The notes beneath the pieces were generated by a model. It was not told the origin of the DNA. It did not search any database and saw nothing but the letters and a program-made list of their open reading frames with translations. Source: Naumannella cuiyingiana (GTDB lineage Bacteria; Actinomycetota; Actinomycetes; Propionibacteriales; Propionibacteriaceae). From it: a stretch of DNA of 64,000 bases. Each line of letters starts with the position of its first letter. Position 1 is the stretch's first letter. The stretch lies in NCBI RefSeq assembly GCF_013408305.1, contig NZ_JACBZS010000001.1:2046001-2110000 (forward strand). The letters are read 5' to 3'. A program made the position numbers and the translations under genes. This document shows positions 18,501 to 25,933 of the stretch, piece by piece.

Positions 18501-18666
18501 GCTGACCTGGTCGACGCAGGACGCCGAGCTGGCCGAGGCGGTACGCGAGCACGCCGCCTTGATCGCCGACGAGGTGCTGGCGGTCGAGATGACCGAGGCC
18601 GATCCGGGCGCCGCCGCGGTCCGCGACGCCGACCTCGGGCTCGCGGTCGGCATCGCCAAGGCCTGA
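15514..18666 (+). CDS. ileS: Isoleucine-tRNA ligase, type 2-like, with GXHH signature
   Basis: The 1050-residue class I synthetase starts at ATG 15514, after GAGGACC. The ATP-binding signature reads GPPTANGMPGTHH, so the canonical HIGH tetrad is replaced by GTHH (residues 64-67): His and Gly are swapped. The KMSKS motif is KMSKH (from Lys607). The family sequence WDCHGLPVE, the editing (CP1) domain with TTTPWTLPSNALV, and the anticodon-binding domain near residues 690-850 follow. The length and C-terminus match the eukaryote-like IleRS2 type. GXHH has been described in mupirocin-hyper-resistant IleRS2 enzymes, so resistance is a fair inference. Expression is controlled by the T-box upstream. 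Confidence 0.96.
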   Translation: MTAAAQPSRSYAAVPAQIDLPAMEHEILELWDSQDTFAKSLERTRDGEHWTFYEGPPTANGMPGTHHIEARVFKDVFPRFRTMQGFRVDRKAGWDCHGLPVELAVERELGLNGKPDIEAFGVEAFNERCRASVQRHVDAFAELTERMGYWVNMDDAYWTMDPSYVQSVWWALKQIFEAGLLTEDFRVTPYCPRCGTGLSDHELAQGYETIIDPSVYVRLPLTSGPYAGEADLLIWTTTPWTLPSNALVAVKDDVTYTVASKDGEKPVVVAESLLGQALGEGWSAGPTFTGAEMVGWDYQRPFDIVEWTGKGHFVVTEDYVTTDDGTGLVHQATVFGADDMESVRRNGVELINPIDERGRFLDGIPLVGGTYFRQANQPLMDDLGSRGLLFRHLEYEHSYPHCWRCHSALMYYALPSWYIRTTKIKDELLRENEATNWHPENVKWGRYGDWLRGNVDWALSRRRYWGTPLPIWRNDADPTKIIAVGSLAELGELAGRDLDELDPHRPFVDDITFTRPGEEGTYRRVPEVIDAWFDSGSMPFAQWGFPHAEGSEQEFDGHYPADFISEAIDQTRGWFYTLMAVGTLVFDRNSYRNVVCLGHILAEDGRKMSKHLGNILEPIPLMDRHGADAVRWFMAAAGSPWLARRVGDKTITETVRKVLLTYWNTVAFQALYARAAGWSPAEVGSGDSDHVLDRWLRSATNVLVREVTAAYESFDTQRIGQLLTQFVDELSNWYVRRSRRRFWEGNPAALQTLHDTLHVLTRLMAPLVPFITERVWQDLFRASDPDGPESVHLADWPLLDAGLVDDDLDSAMDLTRRLVELGRAARADAQVKIRQPLRRALVPSRAYATLTDELRAEIAAELNLGTVEPFSGAGDLVDHEAKGNFRALGKRFGKQTPQVAAAIAAADAAALADALAAGGKAVIDFGGESVEVGPDEVIIAERPREGWSVVNEQGETIALDLALTPELIRAGRARDVVRFVQESRKNAGLDVSDRIALTWSTQDAELAEAVREHAALIADEVLAVEMTEADPGAAAVRDADLGLAVGIAKA

Positions 18667-18704
18667 TCGGGCCCGGCTCTCCGGGGAACCGCGCCCGGCC
18701 CGGG

Positions 18705-18932
18705 CCTCTGCTGCCGTGCCTCCCTTGCCGCTCACCCAGCACCTGCTCGCTCACCCAACACCTGCTCGGTGCCCCAACACCTATAGCTGGGCCACCGCTC
18801 ACCCAACACCTGCTCGGTGCCCCAACACCTATAGCTGTTGGGTGAGCGAGTAGGTGTTGGGTGGCTGGTTGGTAGGTGTTGGGTGGCTGGTGGGTAGGTG
18901 TTGGGTGGCTGGCGAGTAGGTGTTGGGTGGGC
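18705..18932. repeat. Repeat array A: AGGTGTTGGG units in two opposing blocks
   Basis: The left block has five copies of the complement core CCCAACACCT (one with CCCAGCACCT) starting at 18735, 18754, 18773, 18802 and 18821, spaced mostly 19 bp apart. The right block has AGGTGTTGGG at 18852, 18874, 18896 and 18918, exactly 22 bp apart, plus a variant at 18833. The two blocks meet at CCCAACACCTATAGC/TGTTGGG, a hairpin-forming centre. It lies 3' of ileS and 3' of the minus-strand oxidoreductase gene, so it is a convergent intergenic region. No gene is present. Confidence 0.85.
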
Positions 18933-19222
18933 GCGGGCGGGCAGGGCCAGGCACGGGTCACGGGGTGAGGCGCCACGGCGAGCAGCGGGTGCGACCGTTG
19001 GGCGGGGTTGGCGTGGCAGGCGCTGTCGGCCCCGGGTGGCGCACCGTCCTGACTCTCGCAGTCCCCGCCACGCCGACGGATCGCGTGGTGACGCGGCGAA
19101 GTACGACACCGGCGTCGCCGAGAGTCACGCAGGTGCGGCGGCGCCTCGACTCGGCGCCGCATCGACGGCGTACCGGGTCCTTCGGGCCAGGGTCTCCGGG
19201 AGCCGTGCACGCCCCACGCCGG
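18933..19222. other. Intergenic spacer between repeat arrays, no gene seen
   Basis: About 290 bp with open frames on both strands but no start with a ribosome site and no recognisable protein. Codon-position bias is not convincing. I see no RNA gene. Confidence 0.5.
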
Positions 19223-19432
19223 CTCTGCGGCGGTGCCTCCCTCGCCGCTCACCCAACACCTGCGCGGTGACCCAACACCTATAGCTGTTGGGTGAGCGAG
19301 TAGGTGTTGGGTGGTGCGCCAGTAGCTGTGGGGGGTGAGCGAGCAAGTGTTGGGTGGTGCGCCAGTAGCTGTGGGGTGGGCGAGCAAGTGTTGGTTGGCT
19401 GGCCAGTAGGTGTTGGGTGGGGGCGCGCAGGG
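19223..19432. repeat. Repeat array B: second copy of the AGGTGTTGGG element
   Basis: The array begins with the same flank as array A (GTGCCTCCCTCGCCGCTCAC, against TTGCC in A) and the same central CCCAACACCTATAGCTG. The right block is more degenerate: GAGCAAGTGTTGG and CCAGTAGCTGTGGGG variants at 19-40 bp spacing. It ends 15 bp before the stop of the minus-strand oxidoreductase gene. The shared flank and centre show that A and B are copies of one element. Confidence 0.8.
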
Positions 19433-19446
19433 CGAACCACCTCGGA

Positions 19447-20451
19447 TCAGGTCGGGATCTCGGTGGCCTCGGCGAACTCGAGACCGATCTGGTCGGCGGC
19501 CTGCTGAAGGATCGCCATCACGGCGACGGTGTCGGACAGCGGCATCAGCTCGGATTCGGTACGCCCGGCGCGCACCGCCTCGGTGACCTCGATCAGCTCG
19601 TGGGCATACCCGGCGCCGGTGCGCGGCGCGACGAACTCCTCCGGCTCGGCGCCCTTGCGGTGCAAGATCACCCGGTCGGGGTGATGGAACCGCGGCGGCA
19701 CCTCGATCCAGCCGTCGCTGCCGAGCAGCATCGCCCGGCCGGGGCCGGCGTTCTCGATGGAGCAGTACAAGGACGCGAGGCGGCCGTCGGCGTACCCCAA
19801 TTGGACCGTCGCGGAGCTGTCCGCGCCGTTGTCGTAGCGGGCTCCCATCGCCTCGACCCGGTCCGGATCGCCGAGAAAGTGCTGGGCGAATGACACGGGA
19901 TAGACGCCGAGGTCGAGCAGGGCCCCGCCGCCCGTCTCGGGCTCGAACAGGCGGTTGCCCGCCTCGAACGACCGGCCGATGCACAGGTCGGCCTGCACGC
20001 CGCCGAGTCGCCCGATCGCACCGTCGGCGACCAGCTCGCGAGCCTTGGCGATGGCCGGCTGGAACCGGGTCCACATCGCCTCCATCGCGAACCGTCCGGT
20101 CTCGCGCGCAACCTCGACCAGCCGCTGCGTACCGGCCAGGGTTGCCGTGAAGGACTTCTCGACCAGTACGCCCTTGCCGGCCCGCAGCGCCGCCTCGGCG
20201 ATCGCCAGATGCTGCGGATGCGGGGTCGCGACATAGATCACGTCGACGTCCGGGTCGTCGATCAGCTCGCGATAGCTGCCGTACGCCCGGGCAGTGCCGT
20301 GTTCGTCGGCGAACCTGCGGGCTCGCTCCGCCGACCGGGATGCGACCGCGACCAGCTCGGCATGCGGGGTGTGCGGGAAGTCGGCGGCGAGCGAGTTGGC
20401 GATGTTGCCGGGACCGGCGATGCCCCAGCGGACGATGTCGGGGGTGCTCAT
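19447..20451 (-). CDS. Gfo/Idh/MocA family NAD(P)-dependent oxidoreductase
   Basis: The 334-residue protein has the N-terminal Rossmann domain (WGIAGPGNIANSLAADF, 9-25) and the family motif VLVEKSF near residue 95, holding the catalytic-pocket Lys. The C-terminal alpha/beta domain has GGGALLDLGVYPVSFAQHFLG near residue 173. Members oxidise or reduce sugars, inositols or trans-dihydrodiols; this one resembles the dihydrodiol dehydrogenase-like subgroup. The ATG at 20451 lies 7 nt after a TAGGCT -10 element, with no ribosome site, so the mRNA is probably leaderless. Confidence 0.9.
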   Translation of the reverse strand: MSTPDIVRWGIAGPGNIANSLAADFPHTPHAELVAVASRSAERARRFADEHGTARAYGSYRELIDDPDVDVIYVATPHPQHLAIAEAALRAGKGVLVEKSFTATLAGTQRLVEVARETGRFAMEAMWTRFQPAIAKARELVADGAIGRLGGVQADLCIGRSFEAGNRLFEPETGGGALLDLGVYPVSFAQHFLGDPDRVEAMGARYDNGADSSATVQLGYADGRLASLYCSIENAGPGRAMLLGSDGWIEVPPRFHHPDRVILHRKGAEPEEFVAPRTGAGYAHELIEVTEAVRAGRTESELMPLSDTVAVMAILQQAADQIGLEFAEATEIPT

Positions 20452-20458
20452 GCCGGCG

Positions 20459-20464
20459 AGCCTA
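20459..20464 (-). promoter_or_regulatory. -10 element TAGGCT giving leaderless oxidoreductase mRNA
   Basis: On the minus strand TAGGCT is followed by 7 nt and then the ATG of the Gfo/Idh/MocA gene. The spacing predicts transcription starting at the start codon. Confidence 0.5.
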
Positions 20465-20538
20465 GCCCGATGGAGTCCCCACCCGCTCGCCGCGCCGCTG
20501 TCGCATCCACGGCGACAAGGTGATCAGCGTGGCCCCGG

Positions 20539-21459
20539 TCATGGCTGCCGGCTCGGCCCCGCGTCTTGGCTCGCGCGCTCGACCCAGGCGAGGCCGTCCG
20601 CGGTCTCGGTGATCAATTGCGGAGCTCCCTCGGGGAAGTGGGCGGTGAGCACCGGCCAGCGCCGCTCGGCAGCCAGGCCGAGCCAGGCCCGGCGGCTTGC
20701 CGCGGCGGCTTCCGGGTCGCCGTCTCCCACATGTACCAGCTCCGGATGATCAAGCTGCAACGGGTGATGGAGGAGATCGCCGCCGATCAGCGCACCCGAC
20801 CCGTCGGCTGCCTCGACGGTCACCACGCAGTGTCCGGGCGAGTGGCCCGGCGCCGGTTCCAGGCGTACCCGGGTGCCATCGTGGTCCGCGATCGGGTGGG
20901 GTGCGTCGACCACCTGGATCTGCCGCGCCAACGGCCGCACGCTGTCTTCGCGCATCCGCGCCAGGTCCGACTCGACGGTGCCGGCCCCGGGCTCGCCGAG
21001 CCGGTCCAGCCAGTGCTGATCGGCGCGGACGATCAGGTACTGCGCGTTGCCGAAGGTCGGAATCCACCCTCCGTCGCGCAGCACGGTGTTGCCGCCGCAA
21101 TGATCGGGATGCAGGTGCGTCGTGGCGACCACGTCGATGCTGTCGGGTGGGAAGCCGCTGGCGCGGAGGCGGTCGGGCTGTCCCGCCGCAAACCCGTGAT
21201 GGGCCGCCAGCACCGGTCTCGGCTTGTGATCCCCATTGCCGGCATCGACCACGATTCGGAGATTGCCGAGTTCGATCACATGGGTGTGGATCGACAGCAC
21301 AAGCTCACCCGTCGTCGCGTCGTACGCCTCGGGGAACCGGCGAGCCGCCTGTGCTGCGTGTTCGGCGGTCCAGTCGGGAAAGGCCTCCTCGGGCGGAAAC
21401 GGCCAGTGGGCGGTCTCGGTGACGCGGTGGATTCGGGCACTCCCGACCGGCCACATCAT
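20539..21459 (-). CDS. MBL-fold metallo-hydrolase
   Basis: The 306-residue protein belongs to the metallo-beta-lactamase fold. The metal-binding motif is TTHLHPDHCGGN near residue 115; further ligands are His of GHSPGHC (about residue 210), Asp of IGGDLLHHP and a late TAHFPEG. It resembles lactonase/AiiA-like and YtnP-type hydrolases. Substrate not known. Its ATG overlaps the stop of an upstream remnant coding end (CGATGATG), so it was once translationally coupled to a preceding gene. No independent promoter is obvious. Confidence 0.9.
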   Translation of the reverse strand: MMWPVGSARIHRVTETAHWPFPPEEAFPDWTAEHAAQAARRFPEAYDATTGELVLSIHTHVIELGNLRIVVDAGNGDHKPRPVLAAHHGFAAGQPDRLRASGFPPDSIDVVATTHLHPDHCGGNTVLRDGGWIPTFGNAQYLIVRADQHWLDRLGEPGAGTVESDLARMREDSVRPLARQIQVVDAPHPIADHDGTRVRLEPAPGHSPGHCVVTVEAADGSGALIGGDLLHHPLQLDHPELVHVGDGDPEAAAASRRAWLGLAAERRWPVLTAHFPEGAPQLITETADGLAWVERASQDAGPSRQP

Positions 21460-21530
21460 CGCCCGGCCCCCGCGATGTCCAGCGTGATGTCGATCAACAG
21501 GTCCTCCTGACCGCCGACGTAGCCCGGCAA
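21456..21530 (-). pseudogene. C-terminal remnant, probably of a 4-hydroxy-2-oxovalerate aldolase-like gene
   Basis: The minus strand reads PGYVGGQEDLLIDITLDIAG… and stops with a TGA overlapping the ATG of the MBL gene. The motif GGQED followed by a hydrophobic/Asp pattern resembles the C-terminus of class II HMG-like aldolases such as 4-hydroxy-2-oxovalerate aldolase (from memory, not searched). No start or body of such a gene remains, because the IclR promoter region abuts it. A TTG at 21530 sits directly against AGGAGGAGG and is unlikely to be a genuine start. Confidence 0.4.
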
Positions 21531-21556
21531 TCCTCCTCCTTCAGTTCTTCGTTGTG

Positions 21557-21609
21557 CCATTGACAATGCAGGAGACGGACTTGATCATCAATGGATGAGT
21601 CCCACTCAT
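21557..21609. promoter_or_regulatory. Putative IclR operator/promoter region
   Basis: Two inverted repeats overlap the 5' end of the IclR gene: CCATTGA (21557-21563) with TCAATGG (21588-21594), and GATGAGT-CCC-ACTCATC (21593-21609) across the start codon. Binding over its own start would give autoregulation. Confidence 0.4.
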
Positions 21610-22368
21610 CGGAACACGAGCGAGGTCTCGGTGATGGGTCGTTCGGTGCAGATCCTGCGAGCCTTCCTCCAGCCGGCAACACGGATGACCGTCGAGGAGC
21701 TCACCCGACGCACCGAACTGCCGAAGACCACGGTGCACCGGTTGGTCGCTGAGCTGGTGCGTCTGGGGCTGGTCGAGCGAACGGCGAACGGCTTGCAGTT
21801 GGGCACCTTCGTGTTCGAACTCGGGCAGGCGGCGCCGCGCGCGCGGACGCTTCGTGACGCGGCGAGGCCGACCCTGACCGACCTGAGCCGGGCCACCAAC
21901 CTCAACGTCGGGCTTGCCGTGCTGGACGGTCCGGAGGTCGTCTATCTGGACACCTATTGCGGGCGGGACGCACCCCGGCTGCCGCAGCGCAGCGGGACGC
22001 GCTGGCCCGCGCACTCGAGTTGCTCGGGGAAGGCGATCCTGGCCTTCTCGCCCGCCGAGATTGTCGAGCGCACGCTCGGTGAGCCGTTGCGCCGATTGAC
22101 CCCGGCCACCATCACCGAGCCGGATGCACTCCGGACGGAGCTGGCGGAGATTCGCAAGCGCGGTGTCGCGTTCGACCGGCGGGAATCGTTCAACACGGTC
22201 GCTGCCGTCGCCGTGCCGATCTTCGATGCCGACGACGTGATCGCGGCGGTTTCCATCTCCGGCGTGGCCGGCCGCATCAGCCTGCCCCGATTCGACATGG
22301 CGGCCAGGGCGGCGGCCATCACCATCGCGCGGGCACTGCATAACCCGCGGGCCCGGGGGGCGCGCTAG
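21595..22368 (+). CDS. IclR family transcriptional regulator
   Basis: The 257-residue protein has a winged helix-turn-helix at about 15-75 (TVEELTRRTELPKTTVHRLVAELVRLGLVER in outline) and the IclR effector-binding domain beyond it (SGKAILAF near 143, then FDRRESFNTVAAVAVPI). IclR regulators commonly control aromatic or small-acid catabolism. The divergent side holds an aldolase-like remnant and an MBL hydrolase, so the regulated operon may be partly lost. ATG 21595 was chosen; an alternative ATG is at codon 14 (MGRSVQIL). The last 4 bp overlap the convergent DUF998 gene. Confidence 0.9.
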   Translation: MSPTHRNTSEVSVMGRSVQILRAFLQPATRMTVEELTRRTELPKTTVHRLVAELVRLGLVERTANGLQLGTFVFELGQAAPRARTLRDAARPTLTDLSRATNLNVGLAVLDGPEVVYLDTYCGRDAPRLPQRSGTRWPAHSSCSGKAILAFSPAEIVERTLGEPLRRLTPATITEPDALRTELAEIRKRGVAFDRRESFNTVAAVAVPIFDADDVIAAVSISGVAGRISLPRFDMAARAAAITIARALHNPRARGAR

Positions 22369-23048
22369 GCGTGAGGCCGGCGACGGCGTACCAGTCCGAG
22401 TACGCCGACGACGATGGCCCAGACGAGCCAGGGATTCACCATCAGCCGTTCGACCCCGCCGCGACCGAGGCCAAGATCGGTGCCGAAGACGGTCTGGGCC
22501 AGCACCGCGAACAGGCCCACCGCGGCGGCCACGAAGGAACCGGCCGCCAGCAGCGGCCCGCGGCGGGCGACGATGCCCACGCACAGCACGGTCAGATTGC
22601 CGCCCAGGATGGCCAGCATCGCCCCGGTCCCGTGCAGGAGGGGATCGCTTCCGAGGTCCTCGACGACCGATCCCGGGAAGATCCCGACCATCGCCATCCC
22701 GATTGCCGTGATCGACCCGAGGATGATCACCAGCCAACGCCCGCGGCTCCGCAGCCGGGGACCCAGCGTGGCCACCGCGACCGCGACCAGCACGGCCTGG
22801 AACAGGAACGACGCGTTCATCAGCGCGTGCAACGGCGAGCACACCGCACGGTCGGCGAATGTCGCACACCGGGGGGCGCCGAGATCGGAGATGTAGTTGT
22901 TGACGTAGCTGTACGCCGGATCGATCCATGCTCCGGCGACGATGGCCTCGATGACGAAGTACTGGATCGTGATCGTCAGCGCGGTCAGGCCGACGACGCG
23001 GAGTCGGCCGCCGCGCCGGGTGCGGTCAGTGCTGATCGCGGTCGCCAC
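22365..23048 (-). CDS. DUF998 family membrane protein
   Basis: The product has 227 residues and about six hydrophobic helices. The typical DUF998 layout is visible: a first helix with FVIEAIVAGAW, an extracytoplasmic stretch NNYISDLGAP with two cysteines (APRCATFADRAVCSP), and later GSDPLLHGTGAMLAILGGN. Function of the family is unknown. The GTG at 23048 has GAGGGGAG at about 6 nt and is preferred; an in-frame ATG at 23102 lacks a ribosome site. It overlaps the end of the upstream DUF1707 gene by 23 bp, so the two are probably co-translated. Confidence 0.82.
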   Translation of the reverse strand: MATAISTDRTRRGGRLRVVGLTALTITIQYFVIEAIVAGAWIDPAYSYVNNYISDLGAPRCATFADRAVCSPLHALMNASFLFQAVLVAVAVATLGPRLRSRGRWLVIILGSITAIGMAMVGIFPGSVVEDLGSDPLLHGTGAMLAILGGNLTVLCVGIVARRGPLLAAGSFVAAAVGLFAVLAQTVFGTDLGLGRGGVERLMVNPWLVWAIVVGVLGLVRRRRPHA

Positions 23049-23502
23049 CGGGCAGCTCCCCTCGCCGGTCCCGCTCGCGGTCTCGGGGCCGGCGGTCGCC
23101 ATGGTTCAGTCCGAACGCGGCCGCGATCGCGCCGCTGCCAAAGATCGGGATCAGGATCGGCCACCAGACGCCGAACGCGATCATCGCGATGATCGCGGCT
23201 GGCCAGAGCAGCGCGACGATGACCTGGCCGACCCGCTTGAGGGTGTCGTCGCGCGGAGCGGGCACCGGCGGCTGGGCCGGCGCGGAGGGGACGACCTGTT
23301 GGTCGGGGCGGGCACCGGGCAGATCGGCGAACAGCGGATCCAGATCGCCCATCGTCCTGGCCGACAGAGCCCGGGACATCCGATCGTCGAACTCGGCCGA
23401 ATCGATCCGCCCCGCCGACATGTGTTCGGTGAGCAACCGGACCGCCTCGTCGCGCTCGGAGTCTCCGATCCGCTTCGCCGGGAGCCGCGCCGGGTCCGTC
23501 AT
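23026..23502 (-). CDS. DUF1707 (SHOCT-like) membrane-anchored protein
   Basis: The 158-residue product starts with the DUF1707 domain (IGDSERDEAVRLLTEHMSAG followed by RIDSAEFDDRMSRALSA, residues about 12-55), common in actinobacteria. A Pro-rich linker and two hydrophobic helices (VGQVIVALLWPAAIIAMIAF and WWPILIPIFGSGAIAAAFG) follow, then a charged tail. ATG 23502 has GGAG at 6 nt. The DUF1707 domain is thought to act in protein interaction at membranes; no specific role is known. It is divergent from lysC and overlaps the DUF998 gene downstream. Confidence 0.85.
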   Translation of the reverse strand: MTDPARLPAKRIGDSERDEAVRLLTEHMSAGRIDSAEFDDRMSRALSARTMGDLDPLFADLPGARPDQQVVPSAPAQPPVPAPRDDTLKRVGQVIVALLWPAAIIAMIAFGVWWPILIPIFGSGAIAAAFGLNHGDRRPRDRERDRRGELPGGDRDQH

Positions 23503-23588
23503 TGCCATCTCCGTTCTCGGGCGCGCACCCTCTCGCGTCCGCGCGCCAACTACAGTAGCCCCGGACCAGACGAGGAGAAGGGACACCC

Positions 23589-24857
23589 GTGGCCCGCGTG
23601 GTACAGAAGTTCGGCGGCTCATCCGTGGCCGACGCGGCAAGCATCAAGCGCGTCGCGAAGCGGGTGGTTGCCACCAAACAGGCGGGCAACGACGTCGTGG
23701 TGGTGATCTCGGCGATGGGCGACACCACCGACGAACTGCTCGACCTGGCCAATGAGGTCTCCCCGCAGCCGCCGGAGCGCGAGCTGGACATGTTGCTCAC
23801 CGCCGGCGAGCGGATGAGCGCGGCGCTGCTGGCGATGGCGATCCACGACCAGGGCCTGCGGGCGCGGTCGTTCACCGGCTCCCAGGCCGGGGTGATCACC
23901 ACGGGCGTGCACGGCAACGCGCGGATCCTGAAGATCACGCCGGGGCGGATCGAGTCCGCGGTGGGCGAGGGCGACATCGTGATCGTCGCCGGCTTCCAGG
24001 GGGTCAGCCAGGACACCAAGGACGTGACCACGATCGGCCGCGGCGGTTCCGACACCACCGCCGTCGCGCTGGCGGCCGCGCTCGGTGCGGACGTCTGCGA
24101 GATCTACACCGATGTCGACGGGGTCTTCACCGCCGATCCGCGCATCGCGCCGGCCGCCCGGCGGATCCCGAGGATCAGCTACGAGGAAATGCTCGAGATG
24201 GCCGCCTGCGGCGCGAAGATCCTGCATCTGCGCTGTGTGGAGTACGCCCGACGCGAGAACGTGCCCGTGCACGTCCGCTCCTCCTTCAACAATCTCGACG
24301 GCACCTGGGTGACCGAACCCGACGAAGGGACCAATCCCGTGGAACAGGCGATCATCTCCGGCATTGCCCACGACCGGAACGAGGCGAAGATCACCATCGT
24401 CGGCGTACCCGACCGGATCGGCGAGGCGTCGAAGATCTTCTCGGCGGTCGCCGAGGCCGAGATCAATATCGACATGATCGTGCAGAACGTCTCGGAGGTG
24501 AACACCTCCCGGACCGACATCTCCTTCACCCTGCCGACCGCGGACGGGAAGAAGGGCGTCGATGCCCTGAACGCGATCAAGGACGATGTGGGCTTCGAGA
24601 ACGTGCTCTACGACGACCAGATCGGCAAGGTTTCCGTGGTCGGCGTCGGGATGCGCTCGCATCCGGGGGTGACCGCGAAGTTCTTCACCGCGCTCGCCGA
24701 GGCGGGCGTCAACATCGGAATGATCTCCACCTCGGAGATCCGGATCTCGGTGGTGGTCGACGAGGCCGAGGTCGATCAGGCGGTACGTGCCGCGCACACC
24801 GCCTTCGGGCTGGACAGCGACCAGGAGGCCACGGTCTACGCCGGCACCGGGCGGTGA
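23589..24857 (+). CDS. lysC: Aspartate kinase (with internal start for the beta subunit)
   Basis: The 422-residue enzyme phosphorylates aspartate at the entry to Lys, Met, Thr and diaminopimelate synthesis. The kinase domain has KFGGSSVAD (7-15), [13 protein letters not shown] near 150 and [13 protein letters not shown] near 178. Two ACT domains (about 260-330 and 345-410) give feedback control, with [15 protein letters not shown] and [16 protein letters not shown]. The start is GTG 23589 after GGAGAAGGGA. An internal GTG at 24339 (NPVEQAIIS), preceded by GAAGGGA at 8-9 nt, would give a 172-residue ACT-only beta subunit, as known for Corynebacterium lysC. asd is not adjacent here. Confidence 0.96.
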   Translation: MARVVQKFGGSSVADAASIKRVAKRVVATKQAGNDVVVVISAMGDTTDELLDLANEVSPQPPERELDMLLTAGERMSAALLAMAIHDQGLRARSFTGSQAGVITTGVHGNARILKITPGRIESAVGEGDIVIVAGFQGVSQDTKDVTTIGRGGSDTTAVALAAALGADVCEIYTDVDGVFTADPRIAPAARRIPRISYEEMLEMAACGAKILHLRCVEYARRENVPVHVRSSFNNLDGTWVTEPDEGTNPVEQAIISGIAHDRNEAKITIVGVPDRIGEASKIFSAVAEAEINIDMIVQNVSEVNTSRTDISFTLPTADGKKGVDALNAIKDDVGFENVLYDDQIGKVSVVGVGMRSHPGVTAKFFTALAEAGVNIGMISTSEIRISVVVDEAEVDQAVRAAHTAFGLDSDQEATVYAGTGR

Positions 24858-24870
24858 CCCGCGCGCGGCC

Positions 24871-24876
24871 TAGCCT
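24871..24876 (+). promoter_or_regulatory. -10 element TAGCCT giving leaderless mRNA
   Basis: TAGCCT ends 6 nt before the GTG of the small membrane protein gene at 24883; no ribosome site is present. Confidence 0.45.
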
Positions 24877-24882
24877 GCGCGG

Positions 24883-25227
24883 GTGACGAATGTTCTGTCG
24901 GCCGTGTTGTTCCGGCTGCCCGAGGTCATCGTGCTGGTCGTGGGGCTGGTGCTGATCGGTACCCGGGCGACGGGCCCGCGCCGCAGCCTTGGTCTGATCG
25001 GCTGCGCCTCGCTACTGGTTTCCACTGTCCTGGGCACGGCATATGCGTACCTGCTGCCGTATGTGGTCACGACGCTGGATCTGCCCCTGGCGAGCCCGGT
25101 CGTGTCGCTGCTGGCGCTGCCCGGGGTGGTGACCGGCGTGGTCGGGGTGGCCCTGCTGATCGCCGCCGTCTGCGTACGGGCACCGCAGCAGATCCCGGCG
25201 GGCCCGCCGCCCGCCCGCGCGCGCTGA
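24883..25227 (+). CDS. Small membrane protein (114 aa), unknown
   Basis: The product has three hydrophobic segments (about 10-30, 38-58, 68-95) and a short Pro/Ala/Arg tail. G/C third-position bias is strong. The start is a GTG placed 6 nt after a TAGCCT element, consistent with a leaderless transcript. I do not recognise the family. It follows lysC by 25 bp but seems to have its own promoter. Confidence 0.65.
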   Translation: MTNVLSAVLFRLPEVIVLVVGLVLIGTRATGPRRSLGLIGCASLLVSTVLGTAYAYLLPYVVTTLDLPLASPVVSLLALPGVVTGVVGVALLIAAVCVRAPQQIPAGPPPARAR

Positions 25228-25303
25228 TCCCGCGGCTGCCGGTTCGGCTCGCGGATGGAGGTGACAGGTCCCTCGCGCTGCCGTCGGTTGGAGCCGCGCC
25301 GCG

Positions 25304-25933
25304 TCAGTCGGCCAGCTCGGGTTCGGTCTTGGCGCGAATCTCGTCGGCGGTCACACCTGGGGCCAGCTCGACCAGCTTCAGCCCGGCCTCCGTGACGTCG
25401 ATCACCCCGAGGTCGGTGATGATCCGCTGCACGACGCCCCTGCCGGTATAGGGCAGCGAGCACTCGTTGACGATCTTGAACGATCCGTCCTTCGCGACGT
25501 GTTCCATCAGCACGATCACCCGCTTGGCGCCGTGCACGAGATCCATCGCGCCGCCCATCCCCTTGACCATCTTGCCGGGGATCATCCAGTTGGCGATGTC
25601 GCCATCCTTGGACACCTGCATCGCCCCGAGGATCGCCGCATCGATCTTGCCGCCGCGGATCATCCCGAACGAGGTCGCCGAGTCGAAGGTCGACGCGCCC
25701 CGGCGCAGGGTGACGGTCTCCTTGCCGGCGTTGATCAGGTCGGGGTCCTCCTCGCCTTCATAGGGGTACGCCCCGACGCCGAGCAGCCCGTTCTCGGACT
25801 GCAGCACCAGCTCGGTCTCGTCATCGACATAGTTCGGCACCAGCGTCGGCAGCCCGATGCCGAGGTTCACATAGGATCCGTCGGTCAGCTCCCGGGCCGC
25901 CCGGGCGGCCATCTCCTCGCGTGTCCACGGCAT
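25304..25933 (-). CDS. scoB: 3-oxoacid CoA-transferase, subunit B
   Basis: The 209-residue protein is the B subunit of a succinyl-CoA:3-ketoacid-type CoA-transferase. It has [12 protein letters not shown] near residue 25 and the catalytic-Glu motif SENG in [13 protein letters not shown] near 46-50. [18 protein letters not shown] follows. It moves CoA between succinyl-CoA and acetoacetate or a related keto acid. Its start overlaps the last base of the subunit A gene at 25933, giving a coupled two-gene operon. Confidence 0.92.
   Translation of the reverse strand: MPWTREEMAARAARELTDGSYVNLGIGLPTLVPNYVDDETELVLQSENGLLGVGAYPYEGEEDPDLINAGKETVTLRRGASTFDSATSFGMIRGGKIDAAILGAMQVSKDGDIANWMIPGKMVKGMGGAMDLVHGAKRVIVLMEHVAKDGSFKIVNECSLPYTGRGVVQRIITDLGVIDVTEAGLKLVELAPGVTADEIRAKTEPELAD

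Noticed and set aside
18705-19432. Possible CRISPR array from regular repeats
   Set aside because: The repeat core is only about 10 bp, the intervening sequence is itself repeated, orientation switches in the middle, and no cas genes are present.
18362-20074. 570-residue minus-strand open frame with QHLLAHPTAIG-like repeats
   Set aside because: It runs across ileS, both repeat arrays and the oxidoreductase gene in the wrong frame; the apparent protein repeats are the DNA repeats translated.
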